A DNA stretch of 64,000 nucleotides from Caenorhabditis elegans (Eukaryota; Nematoda; Chromadorea; Rhabditida; Rhabditidae). Below are positions 21,325-31,227 of this stretch, piece by piece; position 1 is the stretch's first letter; every line of letters begins with the position of its first letter. The position numbers and the translations under genes were made by a program. The DNA lies in the NCBI RefSeq assembly GCF_000002985.6, contig NC_003283.11, positions 17,609,501-17,673,500 on the forward strand, written 5' to 3'. Below the pieces are notes generated by a model, which was not told the DNA's origin, did not search any database, and was given only the letters and a program-made list of their open reading frames with translations.

Positions 21325-22294
21325 ACATAAAATTCTGCCCTGATCTTTTGAATTGTGCCCATTCATTTGTCTGTAAACATAAAGTGCGCTTTAGGTAACA
21401 CGGTTTATTGATGTGGTCACACTAGTTGGGCCAATATTCCTATGCTGTCATATTCTTATGCTGACGTCTTCTTATGCTGTCAATGGTTTTTTGTCTATTC
21501 TTATGCTGTCGTTTCTTCTTACGCTGGCGCCCAGTACATTGAAATCTTCTTATGCTGACAAAGAAATTAGCATAAGAATACAAGAAAATTGGCCCGTTTT
21601 GAAAAATATTCTTATGCTGGCAAAATTTTTTTCTGCGGATTTCGTGCTCCAAAAAGAGCACAATACCAAATTTCGAGCTCTTTTGGCTTTATTTACTATA
21701 AAGATGAGTTTTTTTTTAATCCGATTCATCTAGAAAAACCCTTACAATAAATGGGGATAAAAACTAGGAAACATAAAGAAGAGGGGAATGAGTGAAGTGA
21801 AACCGGTAAATTAGGGAATGTGGAGATCAACAAATATGATAAACCAAAAAATTAAAGAGATGGTTATGGGTGGGAAACAAAACAAGTCAGATTGTCTTTC
21901 TGAACATCAAAAAATACAAAAAATCTAAAAAACTAACAACATCTAGAACAATAAAAAACAAAGAACTGCCTTTAACAATAAAACAAAAAAAACAAACTAT
22001 AGTTGGAACAGTTCTTAATTTTCGAATGAAAGATTGAGTGGGGAATTTTAAAATTGAATGTCAAAGAAATGGGGAGATGGCGTTGTGAAATACCGGTATA
22101 ATGCTAAAGGCTTTTTGAACCGTCTCGAAAAAAACACTGGGAATGAATATAATTAATAGAACTAAAACTCGGTTAACAACTTAACAACTTGAGAAATCTA
22201 CAACATGCTTAACAAAAAGAAAAAAAACAGATTAATTAAAAATTGGGTCAAAACAACAACAACAAAAATGACGGTAAGTTCGTCAGAAATATGA
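21325..22294. other. Non-coding left interior of the MULE
   Basis: It contains the CTTATGCTG(A/T)C word series (21430-21620) and then AT-rich sequence with many AACAAAAAAC runs. There is no gene. Confidence 0.5.
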
Positions 22295-25200
22295 TTAAAG
22301 CTCGACTTCGTTTCGAAGCTCAATGTTGAATGATTTCTCACGCAATGCACCTTTCGTCTTGTAGAAGACTGTCAAAACATCATTTGGAGCATCATCGTTG
22401 AGGAGCCGAATTTTCAATATGCGGTTTTTCAACACAGTTCCGGTATCAGGTCTGACAGAATAATTGTTCTCAGTTCCCAGTGTGGCCCGGAAGGTGAGGC
22501 TCTCAGTCGTATTGGTGTACAGTTCGATATCCCACAGATCAATGATTTCGTCAAAACGCAATAGTCTATGGCTCGGAGACATTTCGAAATCATCGTTTGG
22601 TTGAGTTGGCGACGGGTCGAAAATTGTTGAACTGGTACTAAACGTAAGAGTTAAAGAAGAAAACAATGTGTGATCGACTTACCGATTTCTAGCCGACCTT
22701 CGACTGTCGTTGAGCTGGCTCTCGTTGGCCTTGTCAGCGTCGAGTTGAATCTCTTCGGCATGGTTGTCCTTGAGCTCCCTTTCCACAAGTTGCCTCTCTT
22801 CGAGGCGCGTTGACGAAAAAATAGGCGTGAATGTGCTTTGAGGCGAGAACAGCAAAGTGGTTTCATTGTCAAAATTCACTTCGTTTTCGCTCTCGGTGAG
22901 TGTAGTTCTTGAGTCAGCGGAATCGTCTTGGCCGTTTGATTTCGGGTCATCCTTGTATACTGTCAACCTGTAATTCGCGTATTAAAAATTCACGAATGAC
23001 TGGGAGAAACGTACGTGGAAACTTCAACTATTTTTCTTTTCCGGTTGTTGGCGGAATTCTTCTTTCCAATTCTGTCGGACAGCTTCATTCCACTTTTTGG
23101 GTCGATTCTGGGTCCTTGTGATTGAAGAGCTTCCTCTTTCTTCTGCTTTTTGATAAAAGTAAGCATTTTATGCGATTGAATCATTCTATCCGTGTCAGAA
23201 AGATCCTTCAGACAGCGGAAATTAAAATTGTTTATGTTCTTGGAGACTTGAAGACTACACTTACACATGGCGGCAAATAAAATCCAGCTTTTCAGAGTTA
23301 CATTTGTTGCAGATCAGCATTCCCTGCGTGAGCTCCACCGATGCATTTTTTGGGCCGGTACCTGAGTCATCTCGGAGATGGAAAATGTCTGTGTCGCGTT
23401 GATAAGTGTCGATTTCTCCACTGGACTTCGCTTCTTGACGGCTTCGTTCCAAGTTGACTTCTACAAACGGGAACCTATTTTGACTTAAAGGTGGAGTAGC
23501 GTCGATGGGGAATTTGTTTTAAAATACGCAGAAGGTGCCAAAAGCCAAAATGAATTTTGAATTTGTTGTTTTTCGTGCTTTCCAGGCTATATTTCCGTTT
23601 TTCTTGTATTTTTGTATTCCTGTATTTCTATTCTTCAGAAAGATAACCAAAAAAGCACGAAAAACAGAAAATTCTAAGTTCATTTTGGCGGCCATTCAAA
23701 TTTGGTAGCGAGAATTAGCAATATTCAGTCCGATTTTTTTCAAACTTAATGAAATTTTTTCGTTCTTTCTTCATTATAACTTATACTTTTGGCACCTTCT
23801 GCGTATTTTAAAACAAATTCCCCATCGACGCTACTCCACCTTTAAAACTGTAATTGTGTGTTACCTGACAGTAGTTGGTATGGAACATCTAACGCTGGAA
23901 GCATTCCTCCAGTAATTCCTGCATCGGCAAACCACTGAAGTTTTTCGTCCATGGACATAGTCTGTAGATCAACTGACACGATCACGTACTCGGAGTGTCT
24001 CACTGTGCTCCAGAAACACTCGTTGAGTGATTCTGAAATGGAAAAATCTCAAATTTTTCTCACTTTGGTATTTCTCACCTTCGCATCGCTCGTTGAGCTT
24101 TACAATCAGTTTGTCCAGCGTCAGTTGCTTGCCGATTGTGACTTTGATGGCACGATTGAAATTCTCCGAGATGTTATTAGTTGAGAATTGTCTCAAATGG
24201 CCAGCCATCAGTTTGGCTTTCGCCGACGCACATTCGAAGAATATCGATTTTTTATTGTCGTACCTGAATAATAAAGTTACGATTTTGAAGAGGGATGAAG
24301 TCGTGAATTTACCATTTCCATACGTCTTCGTGCACTTCTCCTTTCATAATGGAAAGACGCTCATTTTATGCATCTATCGTGAAGACTCCGAGAAGACCTG
24401 TTTTCCACTTTCCATCTCGCTGAATTAACAATGTTTAAATAATTAAAAGAAGAACTCTTCTTCTCGCTTTCTCGAAACATAATGATTTCCTTCAAGAGGA
24501 CTACACAATGGACGGGTCTCGCAGGGAAGAGTAGCGAAAAAGAAATGTAGCGAAAAATCCATCATTGAGAAAAAGGTGATTTATCGCCACGTGACCCTTT
24601 TGCTAAGCTTATTCGGAGGACTTTCTGCGCGTGTAGCCCTCTCGGAGAAAAAACATATAATTTTACCTGAACTCCGAATACAAAAGGCTTCGCCTTGTCC
24701 GCCTTTGGTCTTTTGAACTTTTGAATCATCAACGAATAGATGTGCAGATCACATCGTATAACTCTCACGTCCAACGCCTGAACAAGTACGGTACTTCTTT
24801 TTATTAAATTGGAAAAGGAAGGCTCACTTTGCTGTATTCAGTTAAACTGAATTCGCCATCCATTAGAAGACATGGGATGATTTTCCCACTTGGAACTCCT
24901 CCTGCCTTTCTAAATTCTTCAACAATAAAAGAGGCGAATCCCTGGTGGACTTCAGTAGCCCGAGAAGTGTGAATCATATAACACAACGGTAAGACTCTAT
25001 TCTTCCTTGATCTCGTTGTCCTAAAATAATGGGTTTATTGTTGCCTTTATTCTTTTGAAACCTACATAAATGTGTTTGTTTCTCCGAGAAGTGTCGTCAC
25101 GTAGGCATCCCCGAGGTTGTACGTGGTGTCCACGTGCAATCTCGAAGGGAAAAAAACTCCATCGTCCGTTTTTGCAAGTAATTCTTCGATTGCTACCTTT

Positions 25201-26670
25201 CGTGCTTGTGGAGCCATTTGGCAAATATCTTCGATTTCATCACGCCACTCGGTAACGCGAGATTCTTCAGGGCAACTTTTCAAGAAAATCTTGATCGCTT
25301 CAGGGAAAGATTTATAGAAAGTAACGTCGAGTACTCCTCCATCAGCTGAAAATCATATTTCTCAACATATGCAAGGTAATTTTCACACACCGACGGTGTA
25401 GCTCAGCCTGTCTCCGTGTGTGCGCTTTGCGTCTTCGATCATATCCTGTGTCGTGATTGCCTTAGGCCCTGTTTTACACATGACGACGTCGCCGTTCGCA
25501 TTGTGATGAAGGTTATGCAACTGAAACAGAATAAAATTATTTGCATTTAAAGGTGGAGTAGCGTCGTTGAGGATTTTGCTTTAAAATACTGAGAATGGCA
25601 CAAAATATCGAATTATCACAAAAAAGGAACGAAGAAAATTGAGTAAGAATGAAAAAATTCGATCGGAAAATTGTGATTTTCAAAACTCTCGCTAATCTAT
25701 TTTTTGAAATACCGCGCCTTTTCCATACGGTAAACAACGTAAACAACAAACCCCGCCCATTTTCGTGCAAACACACATTCCGAAAAGTTGTTATTGCACC
25801 AAAATGGGTGAGGTTTGTTGTTTACCGTATGGAAAAAGCGCGGTATTTCAAAAAATAGATTAGCGAGAGTTTTGAAAATCGCTATTTTCCGATCGAATTT
25901 TTTCATACTTACTCAATTTTCTTCGTTCATTTTTGTGATAATTCGATATTTTGTGCCATTCTCAGTATTTTAAAGAAAAATCCCCAACGACGCTCCACCT
26001 TTAACCGAAACAGTTTTCAAACCTGCTTTGATGAGACTTCGATACCTAAATCCTTTGCTGCTACTTTAGCTCCACGGATAGTGCGGTGTGGCATGACTGT
26101 AGTGAGAAGAGTTTTCCGGTCTTCAGCTGAAAATAGTTATTACAGTTGTATCCTACTTTTGTTCTTTCTCACCTAACAATCGTCTTTTCCGGTTTGGATC
26201 AGATGGACGTTTGTATCGTCCTTCCATCACAGAGTAATAGATATAAACGTGTTCCTTGTGTGGGAGAACCTAAGAATCAATAAGTCTTCGCCGTGAAGTT
26301 TTCAAACAAACTTACGTGTCTGGTGAAAAACGGATTCTCAAAGTCCGTGCATCTCCTACTCTTGATGATTTCACCAAAGATTTTGGCGTTCTCATAACGC
26401 GGTGCGTGTTTAGTAGTTTCTTGGGTGGCGCTCTTAAACCAGATATGACCGTCGAATGGCGAAGCATCATTCCCTTTCAATGAAACGCGGACTGTCAGCC
26501 TGCTCTGATGCTCAAGTTTCTGGAGAATGTCGGGTGTGATTTCATCCGCAGCGACGTAGCTGAAATTTGAAACTACTGAATACAATCGTGAAAACTCCGA
26601 AAAACTCTTACCTCTTTCGGTTGATGATCTTTTCCCAGTCATTGCTGCAGAGCCATTTTGGCGGATCCAT
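22295..26670 (-). CDS. MULE transposase, multi-exon, with one in-frame stop
   Basis: Exons run from ATG 26670 (MDPPKWLCSNDWEKII) to 22295. Seen in order: an N-terminal region (HIWFKSATQETTKHAPRYEN, resembling a DNA-binding FLYWCH/WRKY-like segment), VDTTYNLGDAYVT with the first likely catalytic Asp, PCLLMDGEFSLTEY with a later acidic motif, and STNNISENFNRAI, a segment typical of MULE transposases. Near the C-terminus is a putative zinc-binding CNKCNSEKLDFICRH. The exon at about 24310-24426 (RDGKWKTGLLGVFTIDA) has a TAA in the frame required by both neighbouring exons, so this copy is probably inactive. Two foldback elements lie in its introns. Splice joins are by eye and not all are secure. 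Confidence 0.7.
23485..23845. mobile_element. Foldback MITE (TTTAAA-type palindrome) in a transposase intron
   Basis: AAAGGTGGAGTAGCGTCGAT at the left is matched by its reverse complement at the right, and the match continues through TTTTAAAATACGCAGAAGG. The centre is about 200 bp and non-coding. Ends of AAAGGTGGAGTAGCG resemble the abundant C. elegans palindromic TTTAAA element family. Confidence 0.85.
25546..26003. mobile_element. Second foldback MITE of the same family in the MULE
   Basis: It has the same TTTAAAGGTGGAGTAGCG end as the copy at 23485 but a different interior. Long arms include GAGAATGGCACAAAATATCG and a second inverted segment around GAAATACCGCG. Two near-complementary open frames on opposite strands (25697-25906 minus, 25649-25858 plus) are a by-product of the palindrome. 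Confidence 0.85.
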
Positions 26671-26764
26671 ACTGATTTATTCCGCTAGAAAAATTATTAG
26701 AATAATTTTAAAAAATGACAGCGGAAATTGCGAAAATGCGGAGCGCTTTGGAAAAATTGCAGAA

Positions 26765-27160
26765 GAAACATAATGATTTCCTTCAAGAGGACTACACGAT
26801 GGACGGGTCTCGCAGGGAAGAGTAGTGAAAAAGACATGTAGCGAAAAATCCATCATTGAGAAAAAGGTGATTTATCGCCACGTGACCCTTTTGCTAAGCT
26901 TATTCGGAGGACTTTCTGCACGTGTAGCCCTCTCGGAGAAAAAACATATAATTTTACCTGAACTCCGAATACAAAAGGCTTCGCCTTGTCCGCCTTTGGT
27001 CTTTTGAACTTGTGAATCATCAACGAATAGATGTGCAAGGACTACACGATGGACGGGTCTCGCAGGGAAGAGTAGCGAAAAAGACATGTAGCGAAAAATC
27101 CATCATTGAGAAAAAAGTGATTTATCGCCACGTGACCCTTTTCACGTGCTCACTGGCTGT
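26765..27160 (-). repeat. Duplicated internal MULE segments upstream of its transposase
   Basis: The segment at about 24490-24740 (an intron plus the exon IYSLMIQKFKRPKADKAKPF) is repeated nearly unchanged at 26765-27035, and a shorter piece recurs at 27035-27145. The copies contain the exon fragment but lie outside the gene, before its start codon. This is a tandem/internal duplication inside the transposon. Confidence 0.8.
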
Positions 27161-27720
27161 CTCTTTGCATAATTTCGATGAAAACGCGCCCCATTCAGAA
27201 TATTGTCGGTGAAATTCACTCGGACAAGCGAAGAAAAGGAATGAGACCGTCTCGTTGTCTGCGTCTCATCTTTTACACGCTATTTTCTTCTCCGAGAGGA
27301 CTACGCGACCGGGGGGATGAGGAATCCTCCTCTTCCACCGTTTTCAAGGCCATTTCGCTCATTTTTTTCACGTTTTCTCGTCCGCGAGAAAATAGCAATT
27401 TTGAGACAGCCAGCGACCACGTGCTTTTGCTAAGCTTATTTGGAGGACTTTTTGAAAGGGTAGCCTGTAGGGATACTGTAGTTATAGCATTTAGTGGTAC
27501 GGTATTGGTACTGTATGTACTGTAGGATCACTGTGGCGTTACTGTGGTTTGCTAAACGCCCTTTTTTTGTCTTCTAAGGAGATGAAGAGAGACTGTAGGA
27601 AATCCGCGAACGAATGTACTCCAATACGCCAGCATAAGAAGAAACGACAGCATACGAATGTACAAAAAAATTGACAGCATAGGAAGACGCCAGCATAAGA
27701 AATGGCAGCATAGGAATATA
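27160..27720. other. MULE right interior
   Basis: A patch of CTC-rich sequence (27180-27420), then CTGTAGG and GGTACTGTA words (27470-27535), then the CAGCATAAGAA series (27625-27715) in inverse orientation to the left side. I see no gene. Confidence 0.45.
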
Positions 27721-27759
27721 GGCTATAGTAATGTAATGTTACGACTGGGTGAAAATCGA

Positions 27760-27792
27760 GAATCTTCTGGAATGTTCGAGAAATTTCAAGAA
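27760..27792. promoter_or_regulatory. Perfect run of seven heat-shock pentamers in the MULE
   Basis: GAA, TTC, GAA, TTC, GAA, TTC and GAA follow each other at exact 5 bp steps (beginning GAATCTTCTGGAATGTTC). Three contiguous alternating pentamers are enough for an HSF trimer in known systems. Degenerate pentamers continue downstream to about 27828. Confidence 0.75.
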
Positions 27793-28481
27793 TTTATTTT
27801 AGAATCTTATGGAAAGTTCTGAATAAAAAATAATTGTTTTCACAAATTGCGATACTGCAATTTTTATTGCAACTTTGTTGAATGATTCAATGAATAACTT
27901 CTACAAACTATCTTTGAGTTTTGGAAAACGCCAGTCGGTCGGAGCGCGCCTTGGTTTTTATGTGGTAGTCAAAAAGTCAAAAGTGCGAATGTAGTCCTCT
28001 TGAAGTAGCTATTTTTCAGTCAGTAGCGAAAAAGACATTCAGTAATCAAAAAGACAAAAGTGCGAATGTAGCTATTTTTTCGGTCAGTAGCGAAAAAGAC
28101 ACTCGTAGTCAAAAAGCAATGTAGTCAAAAAGTGTTTGCCTCAGATTACCAACCCACTGGAAATTGCTCAGGTCTTCCAGGCAGGCGATTTCATTCCCGG
28201 CACCGTGATCAGTTATTCTGTGGATGGAGTAGACTTCAGTATTGATGTCTACAGCAATCAATTCAAAATTGAGAAGGATCTTCAGTGAACTTTATTTTTA
28301 ATTGGCTTATTTTGTTTTCATCAATAAATAAACACCTTTCTTCGTTGAAACCGCCCTGATTGGTTGGACACGCCTATTTTATTTAAATCGATTAATTGAT
28401 GAAATCTCTGAAAAAACAGTATGGTCCGACGATCAGAAACAACAACAAAAAACAAAAACAAACGAAACAAATCAAAAATGT

Positions 28482-30542
28482 TTAACGTTTCTTATCAATC
28501 TGCAATGAGTCCGGGCAAATCTTGATGACGTAATTGGATTCGTTTGCCTTAAATTCGAAAGTGCCCTCCACACCGCCCGAATACTCTGGATTGAAAACTT
28601 TCGCAATTTCAACTGAATTTGGGATATCGCCACGAAACATTGCAAAGTGAAAGGTTGGACTTGGCAGAAGCTCCTGAAAAATATCAATTAGTTTTATATA
28701 TTTTTATATGCAAATTGACAACACTTTTTGCTCACTTCGAAAACCAAAAATGAGCAAAAAGTGTTGTCAATTTCCTATTTTGGTGGGCGGATATTAACCG
28801 AAATATCCGAATCAGCCGATCAGGTATTTCGGATATTCAATTATTTTTATCCGAAATAGCCGTTTTCCGACTTTTTTCCAATTATCCGAAATAGCGAATA
28901 TCCGTTTCGCTCAAACGCCGCCCTCACGCCGCGATCCAAATCTTTAAAGCGATGCGCAGAACCCGAAAAGTGTCAAACGGGAGCCACGTTTGCACCAAAT
29001 AGTGACATACCCTTTCGCACTATTTGGTACCAACTTGGCTCCCGTCCGACACTTTTTGGGTTGCGCGCATCGCTTCAAAGATTTAGATCGCGGCGTGGAG
29101 CGGTGTTTGAGCGACGCCGCATGGAAGCCCTAGTCTCGACACGCGCCACCCATTGATTTTTGGGGTGCGTGGCGAGACCGATGCCGGGACCATCGTGCGT
29201 AAATGCGCCCCCCTTAAAGTCGTAGAAGTGGAAACAAAATGCACTGTATTGTCCGAAATATATGAATTAGCCGAGCGGATATTTAGGATATTTCATTTAT
29301 TTTTATCCGAAATAGCCGTTTTCCGACTTTTTTCCGATCATCCGAAATAGCGAATATCCGAAAATTTGGATATCCGCCCACCTCTGCTCTACACTCACAT
29401 CACGAATCTTGATCGTGTCACTAACAGACAACGATTTCACGAGAATAAAGATGTCATCCAAATTGAAGAATTTCTCGATTGAAGCCGAGACCTTGCAGCC
29501 ACCGAGGAAGTAAGCTGATTTGAGACCTTTCCACTGTTCCATCTCGATAATGTCATCAAGGCAACAATTTGCCGAGGAACACTTGGAGCTTATATGGATT
29601 GTTTTGAGTTTTCCAGATTTGAGCAGCGGGAGAATCGAACGAGCATAGCCACAGGAGACGTTGTACAAATTGAAGTTTTCTACACTCAATTGCTCCAGCG
29701 TTTTCAGAGATTTATCAATTGCACTGAGTTGAGGATTGAGATTGTTTTTAAGACCCCTTTCATACGCATTGATTTCAAATTTTTTGATCGAAATCTTTGG
29801 AGTCTTCAAAACATTGCTGAGATCATTCAGTGCAATTTCCATGTAAGATACGCGATCGATAGTTGATTCACGATCTTTGTGTGAAACAGTCTTTTTTCGA
29901 TTTCAAGTACTCCACGTGATCATGTCCATACTCCAAGACCAATTTATTCTTATAAAGGGTGATTTTATAACTTTCAAAGCCTGGATTTCGGTCAGAAATG
30001 ATATCACACAATCCTCGAGACACGTTACGAAGCATTAATCTGAAAAGATAATGTTAAAAGCATTTAATTTTTAATTTTTTTGTAAATTAAACCTACCGAT
30101 CAATTCGTGGCACATCGTCGACAATTCTGTGAATAACGCCGATAGGAATGTCGGAAAATGAGAGCGCGTCCGGGTTCCAGCTGAAAAAATTATTTTAATT
30201 TATAATTTTTCACGAAAAAATACAAACTAACCCAGCTTCACTGCGCAAATCCAGACTTCCATCGCCAAGTCTATGATATAGAAAATCGAATTCTCGATAT
30301 TGCATAAAATCGTCTCCAAAACAATTGCAGAATGCTCGGAACGCATCGAAAACTGGCGTTTTTCGGCGATATTCATAGAAAATACACGATCGGACGAAAT
30401 ATGTATTGCTTCGCAGGCGATTCATTTTTTCTCGCGTTTCTCTGAAAAATTTGAAATATGGTTGATGTGGTGGTTTTTTTTCGCAAACATACAGTGATAT
30501 TTCATCGTTAATTTTTTCGGGAGCAGCGGATTTTTCGTCCAT
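28482..30542 (-). CDS. HTH-F-box-FTH protein with a +1 frameshift
   Basis: Exons 30542-30493, 30441-30232, 30180-30097, 30039-29399 and 28673-28482. Exon 2 encodes a Mos1-transposase-type HTH domain (CIFYEYRRKTPVFDAFRAF then MQYREFDFLYHRLGDGSLDL). Exon 3 encodes the F-box (WNPDALSFSDIPIGVIHRIV), which runs into LMLRNVSRGLCDII in exon 4. The rest of exon 4 is FTH, ending DTIKIRD, and exon 5 is the C-terminal domain. Exon 4 is 641 bp, which leaves one extra base. The frame reaches TGA near 29866 and continues correctly in the next frame (IDRVSYMEIALNDL), so there is a single +1 shift or a sequence error. Its last intron has swollen with a hairpin and a hAT-like element. Confidence 0.75.
28712..28773. 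repeat. Perfect 23 bp stem hairpin
   Basis: The arms 28712-28734 and 28751-28773 are exact reverse complements around a 16 nt loop, in the last intron of an F-box gene. The two ends are AAATTGACAACACTTT and AAAGTGTTGTCAATTT. Perfect complementarity fits a foldback repeat better than a miRNA precursor. Confidence 0.75.
28782..29382. mobile_element. hAT-like element with nested palindrome in an F-box gene intron
   Basis: GGTGGGCGGATAT at the left and ATATCCGCCCACC at the right. The flanks then repeat CCGAAATAGCCG and CGGATATTC words in inverted order. Inside, a second palindrome has arms around GCGATCCAAATCTTTAAAGC (28930) and its mirror (29075-29105), so one foldback element landed in another. 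No target duplication is clear. Confidence 0.65.
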
Positions 30543-30569
30543 TCTGAAAAAAAAACTGTAACGGCAATT

Positions 30570-30895
30570 CAAAATTCTGAGAATGCGTATTGAGCAACAT
30601 ATTTGACGCGCAAAATATCTCGTAGCGAAAACTACTCTTTAAATGACTACTGTAGCGCTTGTGTGTCGATTTACGGGCTCGATTATTTGTGTGACAACGA
30701 TTCATTTTTTACTTAATTTTACTATTAAATATATCGATAAATAAATTATTTCAATAATCGAGATCCCGTAAATCGGCACACAAGCGCTACAGTAGGCATA
30801 TAAAGAATTACTATAGTTTTCGCTACGAGATATTTTGCGCGTCAAATGTGTCGCTCAATACGCATTCCCGGAATATTGAATTGCCGTAATGGTAC
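30570..30895. mobile_element. Foldback element directly upstream of the F-box gene
   Basis: Arms of about 130 bp contain GCGCAAAATATCTCGTAGCG and GCGCTTGTGTGTCGATTTACG with mirror copies at 30755-30890. This palindrome type is very common in C. elegans. It begins about 30 bp before the gene's ATG (30542), where the neighbouring F-box genes carry a GTACGCAA dyad. Confidence 0.8.
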
Positions 30896-31227
30896 GTAAT
30901 AAATGAAGAATCGAAAGTTTTTCGTTTTCATTTATATTTCGAAAAATTGAACTTTCGGAAAATCCAAATAAATTACGATTTTTTTCTGAAAAAATCAGAA
31001 AATCTATTAAAACTTCGAATTTTTCGGCAACAAAATCAGAAAATCAAAAAAAAATTCGATTTTGGGGCTGAAAACACTGCAACCTACAAGAAAAGTTGGA
31101 GATTTTTGAAAATAAAAGAAATATTCAACGATTTTGAACGTTAAAGGAGAGAGTATAGAGCATAAAGCATTAAAAAAAACAGTATTTCATTGCAAATTTT
31201 CAACAAATTTCAAAAAAGTAACAATTA
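30896..31227. other. Intergenic interval
   Basis: AT-rich with repeated GAAAATC(A)AAAAA and TTTTTCGG words and no gene. It separates two tandem minus-strand F-box genes. Confidence 0.4.

Larger units (their letters stand above)
20700..28140. mobile_element. Mutator-like (MULE) DNA transposon, 7.4 kb
   Basis: The terminal repeats are GGGAAACACTTTTTGACTAC at the left and GGCAAACACTTTTTGACTAC read inward from the right. A 9 bp duplication, TCAGATTAC, lies at 20691-20699 and 28141-28149, the length typical of Mutator elements. Both ends continue into subterminal repeats with ATAGCTACATTCGCACTTTTGTC, about eight units at the left and fewer than two at the right. Next come CAGCATAAGAA words, in opposite orientation at 21430-21620 and 27620-27715. 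Inside is a transposase gene on the minus strand. The element disrupts an FTH exon and is itself host to foldback insertions. Confidence 0.92.
19205..28288 (+). pseudogene. 5'-truncated FTH gene whose last exon is split by a Mutator-like transposon
   Basis: Exon 19205-19734 reads EFEYADLLGGCRVAEVRG to FTVEDAVIVRD, the FTH region up to the family's conserved splice site. No F-box or HTH exon is visible upstream, only repeats. The next exon starts at 20647 (NLIKSADFESADIHVQIT) and is cut at 20699. It resumes at 28150 (NPLEIAQVFQAGDFIPG) and ends at TGA 28286-28288. The two halves are 53 and 139 bp. Without the insertion they form one 64-codon exon, exactly the length of the last exon of the F-box gene at 28482-30542. 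So the exon was intact before the element landed. The gene is probably dead now, although annotation software may join the halves as if the transposon were an intron. Confidence 0.8.

Noticed and set aside
25649-25906. Two overlapping complementary frames with similar peptides in the MULE
   Set aside because: They arise because the foldback MITE is a palindrome, so both strands read nearly the same sequence.
28712-28773. MicroRNA precursor
   Set aside because: The stem is perfectly paired and AT-rich and sits among other foldback repeats in an intron; miRNA precursors normally carry mismatches. Small-RNA data would be needed to reopen it.
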